From positions 1 through 56,370 of the forward strand of contig WRKO01000016.1 in the NCBI GenBank assembly GCA_009782215.1: a stretch of DNA of 56,370 bases, given 5' to 3'. Positions 37,863 to 44,641 of this stretch are shown here, piece after piece. Under the pieces are notes generated by a model, which saw nothing but the letters and a program-made list of their open reading frames with translations, was not told the origin of the DNA and searched no databases. Each line of letters begins with the position of its first letter. The first letter of the stretch is position 1. Position numbers and translations under genes: made by a program. Origin of the DNA: Oscillospiraceae bacterium. Its GTDB lineage: Bacteria; Bacillota; Clostridia; Oscillospirales; UBA929.

Positions 37863-38771
37863 ATGCAACCGTTTGAAACCGCCGTCCGCGCCCTGCCGCA
37901 GCGATTGCGCGCGGCGGCTATGGCCTTGCCGGAATCGGTGAGGGCAAATGCCGAGGAGGTGCGGCTCCGCGCCGAGCAGCCTCTGACCGTCCACGCGCCG
38001 TCCGCCCACGCGGCAGGGGCGACGGTGGACGCCGACGACCTCGCCAAAACGCTGGAAAGCGTGTCGCACGGCTCCTTGCATACGGTGCTGGACGTTCTGC
38101 GCCACGGCTTCATCCCCCTCCCGGGCGGACACCGGCTGGGCGTGTGCGGAAGCGCCGCCATGCGTGACGGCGGAATCGCCCACATCCGGGATATTTCCTC
38201 CCTCTGTATCCGCATCGCGCGGGAAAAGAAGGGCATTGCCGACAAGCTGCTGCCCGCCCTGCTGGTCTCCGGCAGGCTGCCCAACACGCTGATTATCTCG
38301 CCGCCCGGCGCGGGCAAGACCACCCTGCTGCGCGATTTAGTTCGCGCCGCCTCAAACGGCGGCAGCCGTGTGTCGGTCGCCGACGAGCGCGGGGAGGTCG
38401 CCGCGTGCTACAACGGCTTGCCCCAGCTTGACGTGGGGCGCAACACCGACGTGATGACCGGCGTTTCCAAGGCGGCGGCGGCGATGATGTTGCTGCGCGG
38501 CATGGCCCCGCAAATCCTCGCGCTGGACGAAATCACCGCGCCGGAGGACGCCGCCGTGCTGACCGCCTGCGCCGGCTGCGGCGTGACCGTCCTCTCTACC
38601 GCCCACGCAAGCGGGACGGAAGACCTGCGTCGCCGCCCGGTATACCGCGGGCTGCTGGACGTCTTCGACCGTCTCGTGTCCATCACGGGGTCGGGCTCGG
38701 CGCGCAAATATGATATCTTGGAGGTGCGGGAACCGTGTCTGCCTCAATCGGCTTCCTTTGTATCGTTGTAG
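37863..38771 (+). CDS. spoIIIAA: stage III sporulation protein AA (ATPase)
   Basis: A 302-residue type II/IV secretion-like ATPase. Walker A is I-S-P-P-G-A-G-K-T-T-L-L near 142-153, with V-A-D-E-R-G-E-V-A, Q-L-D-V-G-R-N-T-D-V and the Walker B-like I-L-A-L-D-E-I-T. It powers the SpoIIIA-SpoIIQ feeding channel between mother cell and forespore. It is the first gene of the complete spoIIIA operon, and the stop overlaps spoIIIAB by 37 bases. Confidence 0.95.
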   Translation: MQPFETAVRALPQRLRAAAMALPESVRANAEEVRLRAEQPLTVHAPSAHAAGATVDADDLAKTLESVSHGSLHTVLDVLRHGFIPLPGGHRLGVCGSAAMRDGGIAHIRDISSLCIRIAREKKGIADKLLPALLVSGRLPNTLIISPPGAGKTTLLRDLVRAASNGGSRVSVADERGEVAACYNGLPQLDVGRNTDVMTGVSKAAAAMMLLRGMAPQILALDEITAPEDAAVLTACAGCGVTVLSTAHASGTEDLRRRPVYRGLLDVFDRLVSITGSGSARKYDILEVREPCLPQSASFVSL

Positions 38772-39220
38772 GCTGCGGGGGACTGGGTTTTCTCGCTTTC
38801 TCCCGCCTGAACGCACGGGTACGGCTCCTCTCGGCGTTTTCCATGCTGGCGGGACGCCTGTGCTGTGAAATCGGGTTCCGGCTCACCCCGCTCTCCGAAT
38901 TGCCCGGACGCCTGCCCGCCCTCGGCCCCTTTTGGGACAGAATGGCTTACACGCCCTACGGCGAGGAGAGCTTCGGCGAGGCGTGGCGGCGCGCCGCCAA
39001 CGCGCTTGACCTGCCCCCCATCGACCGGGCGCTGCTCTGCGAAATGGGCGAGGTGCTGGGCCGGTATGACGCGGAAAGCCAGACGGCGGCGCTGCTGGCC
39101 CTGCGCGGACAGCTTGACATATCCCTCGGCAACGCGCGCGAAAAGCTGAAAGCCAGCGGGCGGTTATACGCGCTGGCCGGGGTTTTGGGCGGCCTGATGC
39201 TGGCCGTGATACTTCTGTAG
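38735..39220 (+). CDS. spoIIIAB: stage III sporulation protein AB
   Basis: A 161-residue GspF-like protein with an N-terminal helix (I-G-F-L-C-I-V-V-G-C-G-G), a cytoplasmic helical domain (F-R-L-T-P-L-S-E-L-P) and a C-terminal membrane helix (L-A-G-V-L-G-G-L-M-L-A-V-I-L-L). The GTG start overlaps spoIIIAA. Part of the channel base. Confidence 0.9.
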   Translation: MSASIGFLCIVVGCGGLGFLAFSRLNARVRLLSAFSMLAGRLCCEIGFRLTPLSELPGRLPALGPFWDRMAYTPYGEESFGEAWRRAANALDLPPIDRALLCEMGEVLGRYDAESQTAALLALRGQLDISLGNAREKLKASGRLYALAGVLGGLMLAVILL

Positions 39221-39231
39221 GGGATGACCGT

Positions 39232-39426
39232 ATGCAGGTAGACCTCATCTTCCGAATCGCCGCCATCGGCATCCTTGTGGCGGTCTTAAACCAGCTTTTG
39301 ATACGCTCCGGGCGGGAGGAACAGGCGATGATGACCGTTCTGGCCGGGCTGATTGTCGTTTTGATGATACTCCTGCGTGAAATCAACGGGCTGTTTCAAA
39401 TGGTCAAAGACCTGTTCGGGTTCTGA
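39232..39426 (+). CDS. spoIIIAC: stage III sporulation protein AC
   Basis: A 64-residue two-helix membrane protein: V-D-L-I-F-R-I-A-A-I-G-I and T-V-L-A-G-L-I-V-V-L-M-I-L around a short R-S-G-R-E-E-Q loop, the size and pattern of SpoIIIAC. ATG spacing of 11 bases from spoIIIAB. Confidence 0.92.
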   Translation: MQVDLIFRIAAIGILVAVLNQLLIRSGREEQAMMTVLAGLIVVLMILLREINGLFQMVKDLFGF

Positions 39427-39428
39427 GG

Positions 39429-39815
39429 ATGGACGCGCTGTTCAAAATCACCGGCGTCGCCGTCGCCGCGCTGGCGCTCACCGCGCTGGTGAAGAAAAAC
39501 TCGCCGGAAATCGGCCTGATGCTGGGGCTGTTCGCCGCCGCCGCCGTCTTTGCCGCCGGGCTTGACGCCTTTCGCTCGGTCAAGGGCTTTTTGGACGCCG
39601 CCCTCGGCGAAACGGGCGTTGCGCGGGAAGCGGCGCTCCCGGTATGGAAAACCTGCGTCATCGCCGTCGTGACCAAAATCACGGCGGAGCTGTGCCGCGA
39701 CGCGCAGGAAAGCGCCCTCGCCTCCGGTGTGGAGACGGCGGGCGCGGCGCTGGGCCTGTATGCCGTCCTGCCGCTCTTCGCGTCGCTCTTTGATTTGATG
39801 AGGTCGCTGCTATGA
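39429..39815 (+). CDS. spoIIIAD: stage III sporulation protein AD
   Basis: A 128-residue protein with four membrane helices, homologous in its parts to SpoIIIAC (F-K-I-T-G-V-A-V-A-A-L and E-I-G-L-M-L-G-L-F). C-V-I-A-V-V-T-K-I-T-A-E-L-C-R-D-A is the family stretch. It overlaps spoIIIAE by 4 bases. Confidence 0.92.
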   Translation: MDALFKITGVAVAALALTALVKKNSPEIGLMLGLFAAAAVFAAGLDAFRSVKGFLDAALGETGVAREAALPVWKTCVIAVVTKITAELCRDAQESALASGVETAGAALGLYAVLPLFASLFDLMRSLL

Positions 39816-40834
39816 ACATCTCCGATATCCTCGGTACCGAACAGCTTGAGCGCGCCGCCCCGGACGACGTGCTGCGTCTGCTGGACGGCGTCACCGTCCA
39901 CAACGCGGGGGATAGCCTTGAGGGCGGGCTGTTCGGGCTTTTGAACCGCGCGGCGGAGCTTTTTCCCGGCGCGTTTGGGGCGGGACTCCGCACGGCTCTG
40001 TCGGTGGCGGCGGTCGCCGCGCTGTGCGCCGTCGCGGCCGGCGTCTCCGAAGGGCAGACGCTCCGGTATGTTCAGCTTGCCGGGGTGCTGGCCGCCGCCG
40101 CGCTGACCGTCGCGGGCTTTTCCGGCGCTATGGCGGCGGGACGGGAGGCCGTGGCGCAGATGAACGTCTATTCCAAAGCCCTCCTGCCGGTACTGGCCGC
40201 CGCCGCCGCCGCGTCGGGAAACGTCTCCGCCGCGTTCTTCCGGCACGCTTGGACGGCGCTCGCCTCCGATTTGCTGCTGACGCTGTACGACCGTCTGCTC
40301 ATCCCGCTGATGTTCGTCTACGCGGCGCTCGTCACCTTCAACGCCGCCTTGCCGCATGACATCGTCAAACGGCTGGCCGGGCTGGTCAAATGGGCGGTGG
40401 CGGGTATCCTGACCGTCTCGCTGGCCGTCTTCACCGCCTATCTCTCCATCGGCGGCGCCATCGCGGGGTCGGCGGACGCCGTGTCGGTCAAGGCGGCGCG
40501 GACGGCGCTGGGCGGGATGGTTCCCGTGGTGGGCGGCATCATCGCCGACGCCTCGGAAACCCTTCTGCTGGGCGCGGCCGTTGTGAAAAACGCCGTCGGG
40601 GTGTTCGGGCTGCTGGTGGTTCTGGGCGTGGCGCTCCAGCCCTGCCTCTTGCTGGCCGTACGCGCCGTCTGCCTCAAGCTGGGCGCGGCGCTGGCGGGCG
40701 CGCTGGGCGGCGAGGCGCTGGCGGACTATATAGATAGCCTGACCGGCTTGTATTCGATGATGCTCGGCTTGGTCTCCGCCTCGGCGTTCCTGCTGATTAT
40801 CTCGGTCGTTTCCACCATTTCAGCCGGCCTGTAG
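39812..40834 (+). CDS. spoIIIAE: stage III sporulation protein AE
   Basis: A 340-residue polytopic membrane protein with about 8 helices, probably the export-gate-like part of the channel. Internal family motifs include L-L-P-V-L-A-A-A-A-A, S-V-K-A-A-R-T-A-L-G-G-M-V-P-V-V-G-G and D-A-S-E-T-L-L. The stop codon TAG lies inside a perfect 28-bp palindrome (40831-40858). Confidence 0.93.
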   Translation: MNISDILGTEQLERAAPDDVLRLLDGVTVHNAGDSLEGGLFGLLNRAAELFPGAFGAGLRTALSVAAVAALCAVAAGVSEGQTLRYVQLAGVLAAAALTVAGFSGAMAAGREAVAQMNVYSKALLPVLAAAAAASGNVSAAFFRHAWTALASDLLLTLYDRLLIPLMFVYAALVTFNAALPHDIVKRLAGLVKWAVAGILTVSLAVFTAYLSIGGAIAGSADAVSVKAARTALGGMVPVVGGIIADASETLLLGAAVVKNAVGVFGLLVVLGVALQPCLLLAVRAVCLKLGAALAGALGGEALADYIDSLTGLYSMMLGLVSASAFLLIISVVSTISAGL

Positions 40835-40858
40835 GGACGCCATATATGGCGTCCCTAC
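40831..40858. repeat. perfect 28-bp palindrome over the spoIIIAE stop
   Basis: The half-site GTAGGGACGCCATA is followed by its exact reverse complement. It belongs to the GTAGGG-CGC palindrome family and separates spoIIIAE from spoIIIAF; no T run follows. Confidence 0.75.
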
Positions 40859-40877
40859 AATCTGGGGAGGGATTTTT

Positions 40878-41363
40878 ATGGATTTTTTGCGCGGCTGGAT
40901 TCTTGGGATGGCGGGGGCGGCGACGGTTGGGGTGTTTGCCCTTGCCGTCACGCCGGACGGCGCGGTCAAGCGGGTGGTGCGGATGGCCGCGTCGCTTCTG
41001 TTGGTTATCGCCGTTCTGCGCCCGCTGGCGGGCTGGGACGGGAGCGCGCTGCCCGACCTTGGCGCGTGGGCGGGGGAGAGCGGCGTCGCGGCGGCGGCGG
41101 GCGAATCCCTTGACGAATTGCTGTCGGTTATCATAGCGGAGAAAACCGCCGCATATATTGTGACCAAGGCACAAGCCCTTGGCTTAACCGTCGGCGTCTC
41201 GGCGCGGTGCCGGAGGGGGGAGCATACCCCCGTGCCGTGGGCGGTCACCGTGACCTCAGACAGGCCGGAACACGCGAGGAGCGCGCTGGGCGCAATGATT
41301 GCCAAAGACCTTGGCATCCCGGCGGAGAGACAAACCTATGTACAGAAGGGGGGAGGCCCATGA
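40878..41363 (+). CDS. spoIIIAF: stage III sporulation protein AF
   Basis: A 161-residue protein: two N-terminal membrane helices (I-L-G-M-A-G-A-A-T-V-G-V-F-A-L and M-A-A-S-L-L-L-V-I-A-V-L) then a soluble ring-forming domain (Y-I-V-T-K-A-Q-A-L-G-L). GGGAGGG precedes the ATG. It overlaps spoIIIAG by ATGA. Confidence 0.9.
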   Translation: MDFLRGWILGMAGAATVGVFALAVTPDGAVKRVVRMAASLLLVIAVLRPLAGWDGSALPDLGAWAGESGVAAAAGESLDELLSVIIAEKTAAYIVTKAQALGLTVGVSARCRRGEHTPVPWAVTVTSDRPEHARSALGAMIAKDLGIPAERQTYVQKGGGP

Positions 41364-41881
41364 AGACGCTCAAGCTCCCGGAACCGCTGAGGAAATACGG
41401 CGCGCTGCTGCTGGTCGCCGCCGCCGGTCTGTTCCTTCTGATGTGGCCCAGAGGCGCGGGGCCGCCCGCGTCGGCGGCGCCGGGGACGGAAGGGGAGACG
41501 TTTGACCTCGCGGGGCTGGAGCGGAGGCTTGAGCAAATCCTCTCGGCCATCAGCGGAGCGGGCACAACGGAGGTTCTTCTGACGCTCAAGACCGACATGG
41601 AGGTGGTGGTGGTACAGGACATTGACGCCCGCAGCCGCCGCGACGCGGAGGACGGGGCCGTGACGTCAAGCGACGAGGAGCATCGAACCAAAACGGTGCT
41701 GGCGGGGGCCGCCCCCATCATCCGCAAACGCGTATACCCGGAGTTCCAGGGCGCGCTGGTCGTATGCGACGGCGCGGGCAGCGCTTCCGTCCGCGCCGCT
41801 GTCTTAGACGCCGTTTCCGCGCTGACCGGGCTGAGGTCAGACCGCGTCACCATCGCCCAGCGAGCGCCGAATCGCCGGTGA
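41360..41881 (+). CDS. spoIIIAG: stage III sporulation protein AG
   Basis: A 173-residue protein with one N-terminal membrane helix (A-L-L-L-V-A-A-A-G-L-F-L-L-M-W) and a ring-building domain with L-E-R-R-L-E-Q-I-L-S, G-A-G-T-T-E-V-L-L-T and I-I-R-K-R-V-Y-P-E-F-Q-G-A-L-V-V-C-D-G-A. It forms the 30-fold ring in the intermembrane space. GGGGGGAGG precedes the ATG. Confidence 0.92.
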   Translation: MKTLKLPEPLRKYGALLLVAAAGLFLLMWPRGAGPPASAAPGTEGETFDLAGLERRLEQILSAISGAGTTEVLLTLKTDMEVVVVQDIDARSRRDAEDGAVTSSDEEHRTKTVLAGAAPIIRKRVYPEFQGALVVCDGAGSASVRAAVLDAVSALTGLRSDRVTIAQRAPNRR

Positions 41882-41907
41882 AAATTATGAAGAGGGGAGC
41901 AACTATC

Positions 41908-42471
41908 ATGCAAATTTGGAAACGCAACGCCGTCGTGTCGGTCATTGTCCTTTTCGTCTGCGTCGCGCTGTATCTGAGCTGGTCTTACGGGCGCGAGGAG
42001 GAGGACGTCCCTGTTTTCGACCCGGTTTCGGGCTTTGCCTCGGAGCAGACGAATCCGGCGGGGCATCTGTCCTCGGGAACGGAGGACGGCGGCGAGATTG
42101 CCGGCGCGCCGGTCAGCTCGTATTTTGACGAGGCGCGTCTGTCGCGCCGCAGGGCGCGTGACACGGCGCTGTCCATCCTTGCCGAGGCCGCCGAACGCGA
42201 GGGCGTCTCGCAGGACATCAGAGACAACGCCAGCGGCGAGATTGCCCGCATGGCGCAGAACGCCCTGATTGAGGCCAACATCGAAAACCTTGTGATTGCC
42301 AAGGGGTTTGCCGAGTGCGTCGCCATCATCGGCGCCGACGGCATCAGCGTCATCGTCGCCGAGCCGTCCGGCGGCATGACCGCCGCCGACGCCGCAGTCA
42401 TCACCGACATTGTCGTCACCGAGAGCGCCATCCGCGCAGCCGACCTGAAAATCGTACACGTAGGGGTGTAA
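41908..42471 (+). CDS. spoIIIAH: stage III sporulation protein AH
   Basis: A 187-residue protein with an N-terminal helix (A-V-V-S-V-I-V-L-F-V-C-V-A-L-Y) and a secretin/EscJ-like ring domain (A-L-S-I-L-A-E-A-A, A-L-I-E-A-N-I-E-N-L-V-I-A-K-G-F, V-I-V-A-E). It meets SpoIIQ from the forespore. The ATG at 41908 follows GAGGGGAG; an ATG seven codons earlier lies before that site. Length is slightly short for the family. Confidence 0.9.
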   Translation: MQIWKRNAVVSVIVLFVCVALYLSWSYGREEEDVPVFDPVSGFASEQTNPAGHLSSGTEDGGEIAGAPVSSYFDEARLSRRRARDTALSILAEAAEREGVSQDIRDNASGEIARMAQNALIEANIENLVIAKGFAECVAIIGADGISVIVAEPSGGMTAADAAVITDIVVTESAIRAADLKIVHVGV

Positions 42472-42529
42472 CCCCGCCGGCCGTCTCTGCATACGATAAA
42501 GCAGAATACGGCAAAGCGAGGTGAACATA

Positions 42530-42613
42530 GTGGGCTTTGGCAACTTCGGCGGCGATAACTGCTGCATTTGGATTATCCTGATTATTGTGGTGCTTTGCTG
42601 CTGCTGCAACTAG
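42530..42613 (+). CDS. 27-residue Cys-rich membrane micropeptide
   Basis: A GTG-started frame with GAGGTG six bases before it. The N-terminus is G-F-G-N-F-G-G-D-N, then C-C, a compact hydrophobic helix (I-W-I-I-L-I-I-V-V-L) and a C-terminal run of four Cys followed by Asn. Six Cys in 27 residues and a single membrane helix resemble short Cys/Gly-rich peptides encoded by Clostridia, some spore-associated. It lies between spoIIIAH and a terminator, so it is probably a ninth gene of the operon. Confidence 0.65.
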   Translation: MGFGNFGGDNCCIWIILIIVVLCCCCN

Positions 42614-42626
42614 GGATACCGGCGCC

Positions 42627-42662
42627 AAACCCCCCGCCCGGATAGGGACGGGGGGTTTTTTG
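42627..42662 (+). terminator. intrinsic terminator of the spoIIIA operon
   Basis: AAACCCCCCGCCC pairs with GGGACGGGGGGTTT (one mismatch), followed by TTTTTT. Confidence 0.85.
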
Positions 42663-42722
42663 CTTATCATAAATCATGTCCTGCCGGGACATGATATCAC
42701 ATACAAAGGATGTGAGCAAGAC

Positions 42723-43350
42723 ATGAGGCAGTGCGGCAGGCAGACGGCTTGTTTGGAAAACCCGGTGGCTATCGGGGCGGCGGCGTGCGTGGCGGGCAAA
42801 AAAGAGGGTCTGGGGCCTTTGGGGGACAGCATAGACAATGTTTATCAGGACGGGCTGCTGGGGCTGAAAAGCTGGGAACAGGCGGAATCCGCCATGCAGA
42901 AGGACGCGCTTGAGCTGGCGCTGGGCAAGGGCGGCTACGCCGCAAGCTCGCTTCGGTATATTTTGGCGGGCGACCTGCTGGGACAGTGCATCGGCAGCGC
43001 GTTCGGCCTGCGGGACTGCGCCGTGCCGTTCATCGGGCTGTACGGCGCCTGCTCGACGATGGCGGAAGGGCTGGGCTTGGGCGCGATGCTGATAGACGGC
43101 GGCTTTGCCGAAAGGGTGGCGGCGGTGACGTCCAGCCACTTCTGCGGCTCCGAAAAGCAGTTCCGCCTGCCGCTGGAATACGGCGGTCAGCGCCCTCCCA
43201 CCGCGCAATGGACGGTCACCGGCGCGGGCGCGGTCATCCTAGACGCGGACGCGGGGCCAGCCCCACATGTGTCGCATGTTACGTTTGGCAGGATGATTGA
43301 CATGGGAACCACCGACGTATCGTATATGGGCGCGGCCATGGCCCCGGCCA
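42723..43350 (+). pseudogene. spoVAD: stage V sporulation protein AD, 3' truncated
   Basis: A thiolase-fold SpoVAD (dipicolinic-acid binding/uptake in the spore). It has N-P-V-A-I-G-A-A-A-C-V-A-G-K-K-E-G-L-G-P-L-G, Y-G-A-C-S-T-M-A-E-G-L near 113-123, S-S-H-F-C-G-S-E-K-Q-F-R and F-G-R-M-I-D-M-G. Family similarity stops at M-G-A-A-M-A-P-A near residue 209, where about 125 C-terminal residues are missing. The frame then runs 50 unrelated codons to 43502 into the next gene. The break coincides with the start of the AT-richer accessory island. Confidence 0.8.
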
Positions 43351-43351
43351 G

Positions 43352-43360
43352 TGTTATAAT
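43352..43360 (+). promoter_or_regulatory. extended -10 at the island edge
   Basis: TGT-TATAAT (TATAAT 43355-43360), right after the last spoVAD-like codons. It probably drives the gene at 43433. No clear -35. Confidence 0.5.
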
Positions 43361-43432
43361 AGGACCATATCCGAAAGACCGGTGCGCCGGGAGGGTTCTA
43401 CAAAATACTGAAAATAAAGGGGTTGAACGATT

Positions 43433-43951
43433 ATGGCAAAATTTTCTGAATCAAAAGCACCCATCTTGGCAGCGTTCACAATGCTATGCGTTATCATCAT
43501 GACAGCCTACATTCTACGGAGCAATGACGTAAAACCGGAATTACCCCCAACGCCTCCGTCCTTAGTCGAGGTAGCAAACTCTCCTCCTGAGAATACCTTG
43601 GATGAATCCCCGAAAATCATCAAGGAAACCGAAGCCGAAGTCATAATCAATCTCACAGAACCAGACACATTTGAAGAACCACCGTCGGAAGCACTTCCCG
43701 AAATGCCCGACACCATTTCCGGCGAAACGCCCGCGCTACAATCACCCGAATCCCTGCCGCCACAGACAACGCCACCGGCGACCAGGCCCTCGCCTTCGCC
43801 TCCGCAGTCAAGCGCACCCGTCCCCGGCAGCACAAACAACAACGGCGAGTTTTATGACCCGGTGTTCGGATGGGTCAAACCGGGTGAGGTTGTGGTAACG
43901 CATATCGACAGCGATGGCGATATCAATAAAATGGTCGGCAGTATGGGATGA
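43433..43951 (+). CDS. proline-rich single-pass membrane protein (DUF6550-like)
   Basis: A 172-residue protein with one N-terminal helix (I-L-A-A-F-T-M-L-C-V-I-I-M-T-A-Y-I), a long Pro/Glu/Ser-rich extracytoplasmic linker and a C-terminal motif Y-D-P-V-F-G-W-V-K-P-G ... D-G-D-I-N-K-M-V-G-S-M-G. This layout resembles DUF6550 proteins of Firmicutes conjugative elements, so it may be a remnant of an integrative element. AAAGGGG precedes the ATG. The family call is tentative. Confidence 0.5.
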   Translation: MAKFSESKAPILAAFTMLCVIIMTAYILRSNDVKPELPPTPPSLVEVANSPPENTLDESPKIIKETEAEVIINLTEPDTFEEPPSEALPEMPDTISGETPALQSPESLPPQTTPPATRPSPSPPQSSAPVPGSTNNNGEFYDPVFGWVKPGEVVVTHIDSDGDINKMVGSMG

Positions 43952-43957
43952 TAATAT

Positions 43958-44600
43958 TTATATCGTCAGCGTCGCCAACGGCACAACATTCACACCGTCG
44001 GGTCGCCTGTACGCAAAACCGTTGCCGGTAATGACCGTCAGTGCGGCGGGCGGTTTGACTTTGTCTGTGTCAATTTTCGCCGCGAACTTCAAGAGATTAC
44101 TCGCCGCTTCATCAACCGAACCGATGCCGAGCTTGATTTCAAAGGCGCTCCACGTGCCGTCCGCGTATTCAACGACGGCATCTATTTCCAGTCACCGACA
44201 GCCATTGACGGGTCGGCGAAGTGCCGCTTCGGAGATTTGCGGAGCATATCGGATGAGCGGATGTGCGTGTTCCATGCCGGAAGGTTGTCAACCGCCAGCA
44301 ATCTTTCGAGCGCAGATAAATAATCCGCGACCGTCTCGTCGTCCAAGCCGCTGTCGCTCCCGCCGGTGTCTTTCGCAAGCGCGGTCAGAGTAACCTCGGT
44401 GGATATGTTTCTCGCAAGCGATTGGAGCAGGCGCGTCACCTTATATGGGTCGCGGCGCTTGTCGGACACCTTGCTCAAATCCACTTCGGCAATCAGCGAC
44501 ATATAATCGCTGACAAAACGCAACCCTTCGGCGGCACCCTCATCAAGCATAGCATCCGCTAAATTGCAAGGGGAACATCCGCTAATTTGTAATTGTTTCA
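43958..44600 (-). pseudogene. DUF4143-type ATP-binding protein remnant
   Basis: The minus strand encodes D-K-R-R-D-P-Y-K-V-T-R-L-L-Q-S-L-A-R-N-I-S-T-E-V and D-D-E-T-V-A-D-Y-L-S-A-L-E-R-L, typical of the DUF4143 half of AAA/DUF4143 proteins. After S-M-A-V-G at about 44190 the frame shifts and resumes at I-D-A-V-V-E-Y-A-D-G-T-W-S-A-F-E-I-K-L-G down to the stop at 43958. The AAA domain and about 60 middle residues are gone. It is a decayed gene at the island edge. A near-direct repeat CATCCGCTAA (44553 and 44576) marks its broken 5' side. Confidence 0.7.
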
Positions 44601-44641
44601 GCCGACAAAAAAGGTGCGAACTAAACGGCGGGAAGAGCTGA

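Noticed and set aside
43914..44393. Plus-strand frame after the DUF6550-like gene
   Set aside because: It is antisense to the DUF4143 remnant, whose minus-strand codons carry clear family motifs.
44553..44589. Insertion-sequence end from the near-direct repeats CATCCGCTAA
   Set aside because: Only 14 bases long, no transposase nearby and no matching second end; may simply be deletion scars.
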